From Sporothrix humicola (lineage: Eukaryota > Ascomycota > Sordariomycetes > Ophiostomatales > Ophiostomataceae), in contig WNYE01000008.1 in the NCBI GenBank assembly GCA_021396245.1, forward strand, positions 542,899-606,898: DNA of 64,000 nucleotides. The letters run 5' to 3'. Position numbers and translations under genes: made by a program. Under the pieces are notes generated by a model, which did no database searches, was not told the DNA's origin, and was given only the letters and a program-made list of their open reading frames with translations. Shown piece after piece: positions 43,001 through 55,656 of this stretch (position 1 is its first letter; each line of letters begins with the position of its first letter).

Positions 43001-46000
43001 AAATAGGACGGAGTCCGGAGTAAGAAAGATGGTTTACGAAGCCCGCATGCCGTCCGGCTTAGTCTAAGTGACGTTGGAGGCCCTGACAACTGGCCAGTGT
43101 ATATTTGGGCATCGAGCTAGATTCTCGATTCTTAGACGTCGATGTCTCTCGAGTCTGGTTCGCTGGCACCTGCCTTTGTTCTAGGTCGCACGCCCGTTAC
43201 CAACATCATACAAGTACAGGAACGGGCAGGAACGGGCAGGGACGACCAGGCACAGGGACGTGCAGAGAAGGAACGGCGGTGGCGGTTTCCTTTCATGGCC
43301 AGGCTTGGACAGAAACAGTCAGCGAGGCCAGGCAAGAGCCAGCGTCTTGCTAAGAATAAAACGCAGCGGTTGTGCGCCGTACTCACAGTTACGCAGCACC
43401 TACTGCGGCGTGTATGACAGAACCATCAACAAGCCCCTTCGCACGCTAATCGCCAATCAGTCAGCAGCATCACAACCGGCATTCTAGCGGCCGTTTGCAG
43501 ACTTCTCGTTGAATTTTGAGATGCTTGTCTCATGTCGTTGTCGCAGCCTGCCTCGGGACCTGCTTGGGGCTCAGAAATGCAGATACGAGGTGCTGTGCGG
43601 TTGCTCCGTAGTTGCCTTTCCGGCTTCTCGAAGGCATTGGAATGATGGGGGCCCGCTGGGTCCACGTTCTGATGCTGGACTCACAGAAGGAACGACCGGG
43701 CCTGTTTCACTGTAATAGCCCGGCATGCGCTCGACAAAACGGCCAGGCGCACGCACGAGCGATGGGCACAAAGGGACGGAAAGAGCGACTGGAACAGCAA
43801 GGAGAAGGAGCAAAACGACAACCAAAACCCAGACAGCCAGACAACAAATCCCCGTGCCAAGCTTTTGTGGCCCTTTATTGCGCAAAATTGCATGCAGCCA
43901 GAAACAGGAATCAAAGTCAAGCACACCTGTTTTTCTGTGAACAGGAACCACAAGGGCATCGACGAGAAGAACATACGATGTGACGCTCGCCGTCAACAAA
44001 AAGGAAGTCCCCAATATTTTGACAGCGGCTGAGAGAAGGCGCAAGGCTGGAGATCGGAAGCCCAGAAAACCAAACCCACGGCGGCTGTGACCCCTGCTAC
44101 TGATGTAGCCACAGCTGGAAGGGAAGAACGCCGAGGGACTCGACAAGGTGAATGAAAGAAAGAAAAAAGAGAAAAAGAGAGGCACCTGAGAGGAAGGAAT
44201 AACTGCCAGCCCCGAATGGGCCAAAGACGAGAGGCTAAAAAAACGAAAGACGGATCTTCCCAGGCCTCGCGGTCAGTGTGAGTGCGTGAGTGTGTGTGTG
44301 GAAATATTATCATGACCCCCTGCTCGGCCGCCATCTTCGCGCTGTTGTTATTGATTTGCCTATTTCAGACCCTTTTTTTGGAAGCTTTGAATTTCCATTT
44401 TATCGATGGTGGCGCTAGCTTGGCCGGAAAACCCTGCTGGCGGGCTCTGCAAGAAATTAGAAAGTCCCAGCAAACCGCTCTTCCTTCAGCTGGCCTTTTC
44501 TTCTTTGTTGCCTCTTTTGGCCCTTATTGACGGCCGGCCTGTGACCATGCTGTATTTGTATGGTTCCTCCGTATTTTTCGGTATACGAACCGTGATCCCC
44601 AGAGCTCCTTGTTTTTAGAGAGCTCCAGCTCATCTTTTGCCTTGATATACAACGTAGCTTACATACACTTGTATGCAGCTGCTTCGCTTGCTTCCTTGGT
44701 CAACCGCCTGTCCTATATTATCCGCCTGCTACACCTGTTTATTCTTAACATCAAGCTACGGAACACTCCGTCGCCGTTAATGTCGTAATAACCTTCCATC
44801 CAAACCATGGCGGCGAGGCTTGTCATTGTGCCTTGATGTCCGGACGGCCGACCGAGCCATTGAGGGATGGTGGATGGAACGTCAAGCATGCACTCGAGGC
44901 ACTGTAGCATCCATTGCGGGTGCCGCCACGGGCACCAAGACGCTCAAATGGCAACTCAAAAGACAGGAACGCAGTGAGAGAGCAAAGACGGACAAAAAAA
45001 CCTGATCAGAAGGAATCGCGCCAGATCGCTTGTGACTGTGGGGCCCGGCAAGGGGAAAAGACAAATAAACACCATACCGGTAGATTGAGCGAGCAGGGGT
45101 CGTCCGGGGGGTTCAACGAGATTTGAAATTAGTGCTTGAACCCTGCTGGAATAAAAGTTCACGGCGCTTTCCTCTCTGCTCATCCCTTCTTCTCAGTTCC
45201 TTCTGGGTCTTCTCCGCGAGTCTTGCAAAAAGTTTTCATTGCATCTCAGGGCCCACGTGTGGTGTGGCCTCGTCTGGCTTGGCTGGCCAGCCCGCCGGGT
45301 GGTTTGGTTTTGTTCAGCTCTGCAGGGATCGCCACTGTCTGGCCACGGACTAGAGTTGAGGGGGAAGAAGAAAACGGGGCGGTCATTTCGTCTATTTGTT
45401 CGATTGCATTTTGACGTTTTCCGTCTTGTCCGGAGAAGGGCCAGATTGCGAGGATATGCGTATTCACACGCCGTAGATTGGCAAAGATGTTGAGAAAGAC
45501 AAAACTCTTTTCGGCGGAGCCCATTGTGCCTATCATTGCATGTGGGATTTGGGATCTGGACAACTTAAGCCATGTTCGCGCACATCCTCCTCATTACGCC
45601 ATCACCGTGGGTTTTCGTTTCTTCTTGTGGGTGGCTATGGCGGTGAATGTCATGAGCTCAATGTCATTGATAGAATCAATTATAATTATAAAAAAGGAAC
45701 GAGAACGGCCAGCTCACAACTGCAAAAATGCAGCCGCAGTACGGTTTCGGTCAGGTCACTCAGCCTCTCACCCCTTTCCGTCTTTATTGAGTTTTGCATC
45801 GAAACGCACAACCGCCCGAATCCACAGGACCGTATCTCACACATAATTTTTGTCATTGTCTCTTGTATCTATCCGATTTTCCTGGTGCTGTCTTGGGCTC
45901 TATTTTTATGTATCGTATGAGGACTGCCACGCTGTTCCAATGAAAATTTTCTTCAGCACAACTTTTCTGTTCCCCTATTTGCCTTCTCAACAGTGATATT

Positions 46001-49000
46001 TTAGTGCTCAGGATCCTCTTATTTTCGCGTCTGTCTGGCTGTCCAACTCAAGAATTCTCGACTTGCCGCTGCCCCTGCAGGTCACTGCTGCATGCTTATT
46101 CGAAGAGGAGCTTGGCCATGCAGGCAGCAGGGTATCGGGACCAGGGTGAGTTGACGGCGGTACGCGAAAAAAAGAGGCCCAGAGGCCCAGTCTAGGTGCA
46201 TTTGAATTTTTCTTCTCACTCGTAACGCGTTGTTTATTTTCCTTGATGTCTCTCTTTGCATGAAAGATATGTTTCTTTTCTCTTGGTCCTCCTCGCCCCC
46301 TGCCTTCGTCCTATTTTTGTTCTCTTGTGCCCCGTCTGCCCGCTTCCTGGACCGCCCACCTCGGCCCTCATCTGATTGACCGCAACCGGATCTGCCGCTT
46401 GGCCACACCCCTTGCTTCATGGACCGTGACTTACCGTTCCCAGTGACTTCTACCACTTGAAAAATTCGCCCGTTGTAGGATTGGGATCGAGGATTCTGGA
46501 GGATATCTCACACAATATGATGACCTGTCTTGGAAATCAAAGCAAAAAATCAAGATACAAGACACGCATCCTCTCTATCCCTTGTTGAGACTCTCATAAG
46601 CCAGTCCATCACCCAAAATACCTGCATTTGCATCCACACCCACGTCGATACTCCAGCTGGCAATGTTCTCGACCCGGCCCCAATTTTTTGCCTCGCGGGT
46701 TCTATTTCCTGATTTTTTCGAGCCCACTCTTTTGCTTTTATGCCTTTCCATGCCCACCGTACTCCGTATTTCTGTAGGGATTGTATTTTTATATGTTGGA
46801 CCCTCGCTGTATCTCCACGCACACAATGCGTCTCTGTGTCAAGGTTGGCCACTTGGTAGTAATACGAACTGGACGTGCCACCGGACAAGTTTTTGACGCG
46901 GTGTTCCATGTATGAGGGCATATAACAGGCGGGTTATTTCGACATTGTTGCAAAAGATGGCAGTGAATCAAAAATAAATAAGGCAGACTTCGGCCACGAT
47001 ACCTGTCGCGGTCAACACCATGGTTTGCAAAGAGGCTGGAGAAAATCTGTACATGAATAGAATCGACGCCCGCCGATCTCCTTTCGAGCAAAGGCGTAAT
47101 GGTGGATGGAGATCCAGCGCCCTGGGCCCGGCCGGTGATACACAGGCTGTTTCTCGATGAGCCCGCGTGTGTTTCTGGCTGCCGTCGCTTGACTTGTACC
47201 ATACAAAGCAGACATGATGTCTTTTGCGTACTTTCTGACCTGCCCTGTTCCGTTTCAGTCCGTTACACAATGCGAGGCCGCGAGAAGGTATATGCCCGGG
47301 GGTTGAGTTGTGATATAGCATGGCTGGCCTGGTCTAGCCACCTGCTCTGGAGAGTAACCAGATGCGATAGTCACGGTGACGACGCCTGTTTCCAAGTTCG
47401 AGTGAGTAGTGATGGGCGAGTGGCAACTGAATGCTCTTGCTGCCGTGATACAATCTACCTCGTCAACTCCTGGTCCTCTCAACGCCCACAGCTCTTGCGT
47501 GGAGAGCCCCGGAGCCTGCATTGATGCCGGGGGCTGTTGTGTAGCTCGAGACTCGTGCTGGCTTGTTGATCCGTTGATCTTTTGGTCTTTTGGACTTTGA
47601 ACTTTTGGTTTCTTGGCCTGTTGTCCTTCTGCTGCTGCTGTTCGAGCTTCTCTGCGTTTCGGTTCTTCACCTGGCATCTTCGGCCATGCCTCCCCTCTCC
47701 CTGCACCTGCAGTTGCGTCTGCAGATGGATTGCTCTCCTGCACATCGCGTACGCCGGCAAGAGATGACTGATGGTTCTTTCGCAAGATCCATGGTCCTGG
47801 CCAAACACGTTTTTCCTGCCAGGTCTTGTCCCTTCCTGCCCTCTTCTGTCCGTTCTCTTTCTCAACGGGCGCACATGCAGTTGCCAGCAGTTCGGCAGAC
47901 TCGCCAGATGGACGCAAGAAGACGCAACCGTTCGTCCTCCGACTGGCGCGCGCATTCTCGAGGCCACGCATGACACACAAAAGTGCCCACATCTGCTGGT
48001 GCGAGTCCATTTTTTTTGCCCATCCTTCTTGGTGAGGCAAACTGATCGAAGATCTCGGTGGATGCTGTGACCGATGCTCGCCTCCGCACACTTGTGCGCA
48101 GTGCGCAATGTCCTCGATCGTTGGAATGTTGCTTGGTTTCCATCCGCCAACTGTCGCCGAAAACTTGAGGAATGTGAACTTCTCCGAAGCGTTGTTTCAA
48201 CTGCACATGCCTGGAATCAACAATGGTCTAGCAAAGAGATAAAAGGTGTGTGAATGCCCAGATGCCGTTCGCAATTGAGGGCAATGTGTGAGATTGTATG
48301 TGCGGTGTCGGAGGGAAGAAAAAGAAAAGAAACAAGTCATCACGGGGCAACCGGCTTGGTATCTTCCCGGTTGCCATCTCCGGACTCTTTCTTTGGCCGA
48401 TTCATTCTCATGAAGTCTTCTTGCTCATATTTGTATGCCAAAGGTTTGTAGGCATTTTGTAAGGAGCGGAGATGACGACACAGGGTCGCTCTTTCCCTTT
48501 CTTGCACTTGCAAAAATAAATACCACTAGCCAGTCGCTGCTTCTTCAGCTCATTTTGGCGGTCTTGCCAAGATGGGACTGACTGAAGATCTCATCTCCCT
48601 TTCGTCCCTGAATATCCGCCAAACAAACAGCTGCCTGCAAGCTTTTTAAAATGCGTAAGTGCGTACTTATTTGTAGTGGGACTCAAAGTCAACAACTTCA
48701 GTATGGCAGCCTCCGTTCTTCCATCTCCCAAGATATCTGATTCTCTCCGCTTTTTAGCGTGCCTTTCACCCGTGATGGTGAGAACAACAGGACCTGCCTT
48801 TGCTCCTTCCTTGCCCACTGGAGCCTGCCGGAGATGCACCTTCCTGTGATGTCCGCATATATAACATTGGGTCATGATGCCTCGAGCCGACAACAAAACT
48901 GGCATGAGCGACCGTGTCGCAGAAAAATAAATAAAAATAAAGACATAAACATCACCGGATAGCAAACGATAAGAATTAAAGGCAGAAGCCAAGCACTGGA

Positions 49001-49706
49001 CCCCTCTTTGAAAGCTCCTAGAGCAACTTGGTCTTCTTTCACGTGGGTCGACAAGTGGCTTGGAAGGAGGGAGCTGCAGGGAAATTCAATTCCCGTATCG
49101 ACATCTCTGTGGGACGTCAGGATCTTATCACTGATCTTGTGGGTGTTCACGACCCCTTTTCTCTACAAATTCCCTCTCTGAAATTTGGACGCGTCTTTTT
49201 TTGCCCGTTTGCCCAGCCTGGCGCAGTTCTTTTCTGTTCTTAGCCTCGTTCGCATTTTGCGAGCGGAGTTTTTCTTGCTTTTGGGGCCTGAGCTCTTTTT
49301 GACGTGGGGCCTGGACCTAGGTCTAGTTCCCTTTGTTAGTCTTACTTACAGATCCTACTTCGTACTCATACACTTTAGACCTCACTTGTGTTTCATTTTT
49401 TCTTTCTTTTTTCTTTTACATTGGAATCTCGTATCACGATCGCATCACGAAAAGCTTCAATTTTAGAGCATATCCCGCCTTCCCGCTCGGATCTGTGCCG
49501 TCCGTCGCTCTTTCCTTCCTGGAAGCACAGGTTGGTTACAGCCTACCACGCGAAGTCACGTTGATCGGCGCGCCGCGTCGTACCTGCCTCAACCACGACT
49601 GCAGCTTCCACGGACCTGGGATAAAGAGCTATGATAGCCACACTAATTATTTGAACAACACCCAATTCGTCTCCAACCACCACCCCTTCGAACTAGCTCC
49701 CTTGTC
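40036..49706. other. 9.7-kb gene-free divergent interval
   Basis: No reading frame here shows a family motif, coding composition or a plausible exon chain. It lies between the starts of the low-complexity protein (minus) and the CDF transporter (plus). Base composition is near even, so it is not RIP-degraded repeat DNA. Plus-strand purine tracts dominate 40050-42700 (sense CT leader for the minus gene). Pyrimidine tracts dominate much of 45150-48500 and 49170-49500 (the last fits the CDF leader). Short repeats of an AACGGGCAGG unit occur at 43217-43240. It may hold long leaders, enhancer-like DNA or non-coding transcripts. Confidence 0.5.
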
Positions 49707-51886
49707 ATGGCGTCCCCGACACATGTGCAGCGCCAGGGCTCGTCCCTGCTGCACGAGGAGCCATACACGCCGCGTGGCAGCTCTCTAGCATCGCTTATGC
49801 GCCGACGCTCGTCCTCAAACTTGCACACCCACAGCCCTCACGATGAAGAGGCCGGCGGAACCCTGACGCCTTCGGGCATGATGACGCCTGTCGGCTCGGT
49901 GCTCGGCCGCCGCGACACGTTCAGCGACGAGGAGGACGCCCGCCGTGCCGCCGACGACCGCCGCCTGAGCGCCATCCTCAACAACCCTCAGATGCGCAGT
50001 ATGCGGCTGATTGGCCGGGCAAAGCGGTATCGCTGGGAGCGGTACTGGAAGACGGAGGAGCAGCTGCGGGCCATGACGAAGCCGCTGCGCGATTACTATG
50101 AACGGAACAACATGCTGATCCAGCAGTACCTGTACATTGACCGGCTGCTCAACTCGTCGCTGCCGCACGATCTGCTCAACGAATACAACGAGCTGCACTC
50201 GGCCTCACACCGCAACCTAGCTGTCCCGGCGACCATTAGCGAGGAGCCCGGGTCCGTGTCGCCGTCCAATGCCGGGTTCGCCCAGCTGCAGGAGCGTGAG
50301 GCGGCTCGTCTCGGCGTTTCGGGCGCCAGTCCTGCCACGCAGGCTGCTGTCAAGAAGGTCAACCGGACGCCCAAGGGCATCTACCGGCCCGCCGAGACGA
50401 CGCCTTTGCTCGAGGCTCACGAGGATGAGGATGACGAGGACGACCACGACCCAGACGACGAAGAAGAATACCGTTCGCGGTCGCGGGCACGGACGATTGA
50501 CGGCCATGGCGGCCATCTTGGCAACGGCAGCTCGACGACATCCCTGACGGGCAACTACCTCTCGACCCCGTACGGCACGACGTCTCTGGCTACAGCCAAT
50601 GATGGCGCGAACGGCGCTGCCGACAGTGGTGGCCCTGGCAGCAAATCCCCGACGCTCGCGGACATCCCGCTGCTGCTCGAGGACGACGAGAACGTGGACA
50701 GCTCGGCGCCCATTGTGACGCTGGCCATCTACGTCAACCTGGCCGCCAACGCCATCCTCCTGGCCGGAAAGACGGCCGTCATTATCTCCGTGCCGTCCAT
50801 TTCCGTGCTGGCCAGTTTGGTGGACGCTGTGCTGGACTTCTTGTCGACGGCTATTGTGTGGACGACGACGTGGATGATCAGCAACCAGGACCAGTACCGG
50901 TATCCCGTGGGCCGTCGGAGACTGGAGCCTCTGGGTGTGCTGGTGTTCTCGGCCATTATGATCACGTCATTTGTGCAGGTCATGCTGCAGGCCGTGCAGC
51001 GGTTGCTGTCAGACGACCACGAGATCATTGAACTGTATGTGGTGCCTCAAGCTTACCCGCCTATACGAAGAATTTTGCTGACAGTCTCCTTCTAGTGGCG
51101 CTCCCGCCATCATCATCATGGCAAGCACGGTTGTTATCAAGGGTCTTTGTTGGCTATGGTGCCGACTGGTCAAGAACTCGAGTGTGCAAGCTTTGTAAGT
51201 GTCTCCGTCGTCTGCTCAGTTATGTCATTGAACCCATTTGCTAACAAAATGTAGGGCTGCTGATGCCATGACAGGTAACGATGCCTTTTCTCCATTCTTA
51301 CGGAGACCTTATGTGATTCTAACTTATGTGTCTTTTAGATGTTATTTTCAACGCTGGCTCTATTGCATTCCCTATTAGTATGTTCTTCCAAGACATGATG
51401 CTATACTTCTATCTTTCAATATGCTAACACCGCCTAGTCGGTTTCTATGCTCGAATTTGGTGGCTTGATGCCCTCGGTGGTCTGCTCTTGTCCATGGTTG
51501 TCATCTTCAACTGGTCCGTCACGTCGATCGAGCACATCAAGCACCTGTCTGGCTTCTCGGCAACGGCAGATCAAAGAAACATCTGTAAGTTCACCATCAT
51601 GTCCTCTCTTTTTCTCACCACTAACTATCTAGTGCTCTACTTGACAATGCGCTTCGCCAAGACGATCAAGGCCATCCAGGGCCTGCAGGCGTACCATGCG
51701 GGCGACAAGCTGATCGTGGAGGTGGACATTGTGCTTGACGCCAACATGTCGCTCAAGGACAGCCACGACCTGAGCGAGAGTTTGCAGTACGTGATCGAGT
51801 CGGTGCCGATTGTCGACCGGGCATTTGTGCACGCCGACTATGCCGACTACAACCTGCCAACACACATGGAGCAGCAGGCGGAGTGA
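49707..51886 (+). CDS. Cation diffusion facilitator, Mn-type (DxxxD motifs)
   Basis: Six exons, 49707-51034, 51096-51194, 51255-51274, 51339-51377, 51438-51584 and 51633-51886, encode 628 residues. A ~330-residue cytosolic N-terminus (Ser-rich, with an Asp/Glu run near 245) precedes a CDF core: TM2 carries LVDAVLD (Asp373, Asp377) and TM5 carries AADAMTD (Asp479, Asp483). Paired DxxxD sites mark the Mn-selective CDF group (plant MTP8-11 type); Zn transporters have HxxxD. The C-terminus, from FAKTIKAIQGLQAYHAGDKL, is the usual cytosolic CDF domain. Predicted role: proton-coupled Mn2+ export to an organelle or out of the cell. The 20-base exon 3 spans the TM5 site. The last intron (48 nt) is a stop-free multiple of three with a branch very close to its acceptor. 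Confidence 0.93.
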
Positions 51887-52601
51887 TAAGAGGGGTGAAG
51901 AGGAAGAGTGAGTGACGTTTGTAACGGGGTCGAGGTGAACGTGAGTATCAAGACCGGCGGGAGGTGGCCGGCACACATTGCTTGGCCTTCAAGCACATAA
52001 TTTTCCTATTCTGTTTCGGCTATTCATCAGTACTTTCCGGCTCGTACCTTTTTTTTTTTTTTTCTTCAGTCTTCTTTTCTTTCTTTTTTGGTTACTTATA
52101 TCCACTCATTTTGTAAGATACAATACTACTTTGGCGACACACTATCCAATTTTGGTCTACAGCATTGTACTATTATATATATCATATAGCATCTCTTGGA
52201 CAGAACACTTTTCCACTACTTTTATTAAAAATATTTGCTTTTCTACCTTTGATGCGCGGCCCAGAAAAAACATACGACCACTGGCATGAAACCCAGGAAT
52301 TAATTCATAAAAAGATACTAGGTGAAATGACCGCACAACAACCAGTGAAAAGAGCGGTGTTGGCAGAGAAGAAAAATACTGCCGCCGCAAAGCACGGGTT
52401 ATAAACTCCATAAACAGTGCATCCCCAGGAGAACGATGCCGTGAAAACCACAGAAAACGAAGAATGATGGGAAAGATGAGGCGTCAATGGTATAAAATGA
52501 TAAAAACACAAGAACAAAAGCATAAACATAAACGGAGGCTGAGGGGCGGACGCCAAAAGAGAAAAACAGGCAGATGCAAATTAACCCATGTATATGGATA
52601 C
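51887..52601. other. Convergent 3' interval CDF / BTB
   Basis: 715 bases; 52000-52260 is AT- and T-rich (run of 15 T near 52050), typical of 3' flanks. No gene seen. Confidence 0.55.
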
Positions 52602-53916
52602 CTAGAGCCCGGGGTTTGGTGCAGCACCGTTTGGTCCCTGGCCGCTTGCCGCCCTATTGGCACTGCCGGCACCGGAACCGGAACCGTTCGTCTTAACGGC
52701 GTTGGCGCTGCTGGCGCGCTGTTCCTTACTAATCAGTTGGTTGTCGGCTTGCGCCAGGATCATGCGCTTCGACACGAGCATCATGAAGTCGGGCTCGAGG
52801 AGTGGCACACAGTCCCCGTACACCTGGGGCGGGCAGTTGGCGCAGGCGATGACGATATCTTCGACAAAGGGCAGCTGTTGGTCGCAGCAGTAGCGGTAGG
52901 CGTCCTGGAGCCGGCTGACGCGCGACTTAATGTCAGCCGACGGCCGGGTGCGGTACAGTTTGCGCCACTGCTCGACGGAGTAGAGGCTGAGCCGGTGCTG
53001 GAGGCTTTCCTCGGCGAGTGCGGCTAGCGTGCGGTTCATGAAGCGGTCGGACAGCTTCCAGAGCGTCAGAATCTGCTTGGTCGACAGAGTGCCACCCGTT
53101 TCTTCCTTACGGAGAACGAACGTGTCGGGCTTTTGGAAGTGGTGGCGGTACAGCAGGTCGACCCAGAGGCCAAAATCTTCGACGGTCACGTCGTCATCAT
53201 CGAGGACGACGCGCTGGGTCTCGGCTTCAGCAAAGCCGCCGCGGAGGCATCTGGTAAAGTATTCCGAGTTGCGGCACAGCAGGTCCGCATGGACAAAGAA
53301 CTCCTTACCGTGCACAGCAATTGTGGCGACGGAGAGGGGGTTTCTGTAGGTCGAGTCAGTATGAGGCCCTTGCTTGACTCCAATCTAATGTAAGCTCAAC
53401 TTACCGGAACATGAGAGGGCCGCTCATAAGCTGCTCGCGCTCTTTGGAACGCGTTGTCGGAGCTGCATGCGCTGCCCCTGTCGCGGATGACGGAGCACCG
53501 ACCATAGAGTGAGCCATGGAATCGCGGTGTGAAGAGGGGTGGGCAAAGGTAGAGAGAGGCCGTGGTGAGACGACGCGGCCTTGTGCGTTTGGCGACGGTG
53601 TCGAAGCTGAGGGTTGGCCGAATGCGCTGTATGGCCCGCCGGTTGGAGACGTTGTCGTGGGATGAGCTCCACTGCCTACAATTGCGCCGTGTGCAGGGCC
53701 TGGTGGTGCCAAGACTGATGATGAAGCGACGGGGGTTGGTGCTCCAGCTCCCAGTTGCGGCGAGTTGAAGATGCTTTCGTGCTGCGTCCAGTCCTCGCTG
53801 TTGTTCGCTCCGCTCCCAGTTCCGGCGTTTGCGGTACTTCCACTGCCGTCGCCGCCGTCGACGTCCATACTGTTGAAAAGAGAAAGGGAAGCGTCGGCAA
53901 ATAGATGACTCGACAT
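52602..53916 (-). CDS. BTB/POZ-domain protein (5' end uncertain)
   Basis: Exons 53916-53405 and 53343-52602 give 417 residues from the first in-frame ATG. The BTB fold starts across the intron: MFRNPLSVATIAVHGKEFFVHADLLCRNSEYF, then GFAEAETQRVVLDDDDVTVEDFGLWVDLLYR, and a following helical region with CCDQQLPFVEDIV. Fungal proteins of this kind are often Cullin-3 adaptors or of unknown role. The reading frame stays open and coding-like upstream to about 54300, including a basic KRK and RKRRKTS (NLS-like) segment, but has no ATG, so a further 5' exon probably exists, perhaps joined at CACCGCAAG near 54213. Function beyond the domain is not known to me. Confidence 0.82.
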
Positions 53917-55031
53917 GCTAGGGCTGGCCACGAGATTGGTTGGACCAGGACCAGGACCAGATGGGGCCGACGATGGTCCAGCTGCACCCACGCAGTTGCT
54001 GGGCTCAGTGCTGGACTCGTGGGACGTCTTTCTGCGCTTCCGCACTTCGGGCTGAGTGCCGTCCAGGGTGTTGGAGTGACCGCTGGCTGGACCGCCCTGA
54101 AGCTGTTGGTCTTGCAAAGTTGTGGCCTCCAGCCTCGCTGTTGATCGTGCGGAAACGGGCACCGTTTTGGGCGCCTTGCGTTTCGCGATAGTACCTTGCG
54201 GTGATGGAAAATACGGCAGATGGGTTGGTTCTGATGATCGACCGGAGCTCAGGGCGGGATGTCTGGAATGCCGGAAGTGCGGGTAATGGCAGAGCCGCAC
54301 TCAATTGAATTCCGGGGTAAATAATCGACTGATTTTCTGTTTCTGTTTTTCAGGATGAAGAGAAAACAGGGTGAGGCGTTGTAAAGAGCCTTTTGGTTGT
54401 ATTATGAGAATCTTTAAGCTATGAGTAAAAAATTGTTTGGCAATGGGTGAACAGGCGCAGGCTGGTGAGGAAAGATGCTTGCTCGAAGAACGTTGGTTGA
54501 GCCCGAGTTTGTACGGTGTGTCAAAGCCGGCGATAATTAAGCATAGAGGAAAGAAAGAGTGGGCCCAAGCATGGCAACCAGCCAACAGATTCGACAGCCT
54601 TGACAGCGGTCAGGAACGCCCAGCGGGGTCGGGAGCGGGAGTGCTTATGTAACATACCAGGCTATGTACTTGACGTTGTCACGAAATGACTAATCGTGCA
54701 TCCCCGCTACCATTTTTCAACATCAGTGAACAGGGAAGGCGCGAACTCACGTTGAGCTCTCAAATAGGCATATCACCACATAGCCACCCACAACGGCCAA
54801 AACGACGAACCAGCGACGAAATTGAGCTTCCAGATACTACTGGACTCATTCCTGCGGCAGTACTACCTCATAATCGACTACGCATCACATTAACGGGCCA
54901 CGCGACCACATCAAGACGTGAGGCACCACTCATCTTCATTCATCATCTCATCCAGCATCCCGGAAATCTCATTACTAACGACGCACACGCATCCTAGTCT
55001 CATCATCTCACAAGTCCTTACACAGTTGAAC
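53917..55031. promoter_or_regulatory. BTB 5' region and LSM6 promoter (divergent)
   Basis: The left part (53917-54300) is open in the BTB frame and probably codes for its missing N-terminus. The rest is intergenic. The LSM6-proximal bases are C/A-rich (TCATCTCATC-type) as in a leader. I could not find the upstream BTB exon. Confidence 0.5.
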
Positions 55032-55348
55032 ATGGAGAACGGCGCAGCCAGCGGGAACGCGGAGGGCAAGGACCCCAGCTCGTTCCTCTCGGAGATTCTC
55101 GGCAGCGCGGTGGTGGTGAAGCTCAACTCGGGCGTGGTCTACAAGGGCGAGCTGCAGTCGGTGGACGGCTACATGAACATTGCGCTCGAGAAAACGGAGG
55201 AGTACGTCAACGGCGTGAAGCGGAGGACATACGGCGACGCGTTTGTGCGCGGCAACAATGGTGAGTCTGCAACGAGACGTTTGGTCAAAGCTCCTCCCTT
55301 TTACCGCATCACACTAACAGCCCAGTTATGTACATTTCGGCGGCATAA
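55032..55348 (+). CDS. LSM6: U6 snRNA-associated Sm-like protein LSm6
   Basis: Exons 55032-55260 and 55326-55348 encode 83 residues. The Sm fold is complete: PSSFLSEILGSAVVVKLNSG with GVVYKGELQSVDGYMNIALE (Sm1), and AFVRGNNVMYISAA (Sm2), the last seven residues coming from the tiny second exon. LSm6 is part of the Lsm1-7 ring (mRNA decapping in the cytoplasm) and the Lsm2-8 ring (U6 snRNA in the nucleus). Two acceptor AGs stand side by side (AACAG, CCCAG); only the second restores GNNVMYIS. Size is as expected for the family. Confidence 0.96.
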
Positions 55349-55656
55349 TTTTGTCACGGCGTCAGTGTTTTTATGAATAGTCGAGGAAGGCGCGCACTTG
55401 ATTAGAGTGCCAAGTTGTTTGCGTCCGCAAAGGGTGCAAACATACAGCACCACTGAACAATATCTAGCGATTTTGCAGATTCTCATTCTGCGCCAATTGA
55501 TTCGATTGTACGAGAATTGCTATTTTCATCTTTGAAGCTTATTATGTGACTATGCGCCAGATATTATGACCACAATTATGGTAAATACAATCTAATCAGG
55601 TCTTGTAGATTGGCTTGTTGGTCTTCCACGCATACCCATCTCTTTCCACCTCCCCA
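55349..55656. other. Convergent 3' interval LSM6 / methyltransferase
   Basis: 308 AT-rich bases with the two 3' UTRs; nothing else recognised. Confidence 0.55.

Noticed and set aside
45478..45846. 122-residue plus-strand frame with a hydrophobic stretch
   Set aside because: No family signature, overlapping frame of similar size, composition unlike window genes.
47255..48091. 278-residue minus-strand frame in the gene desert
   Set aside because: No recognisable domain, irregular composition, no supporting neighbours or splice pattern. Probably chance, but the longest frame in the interval.
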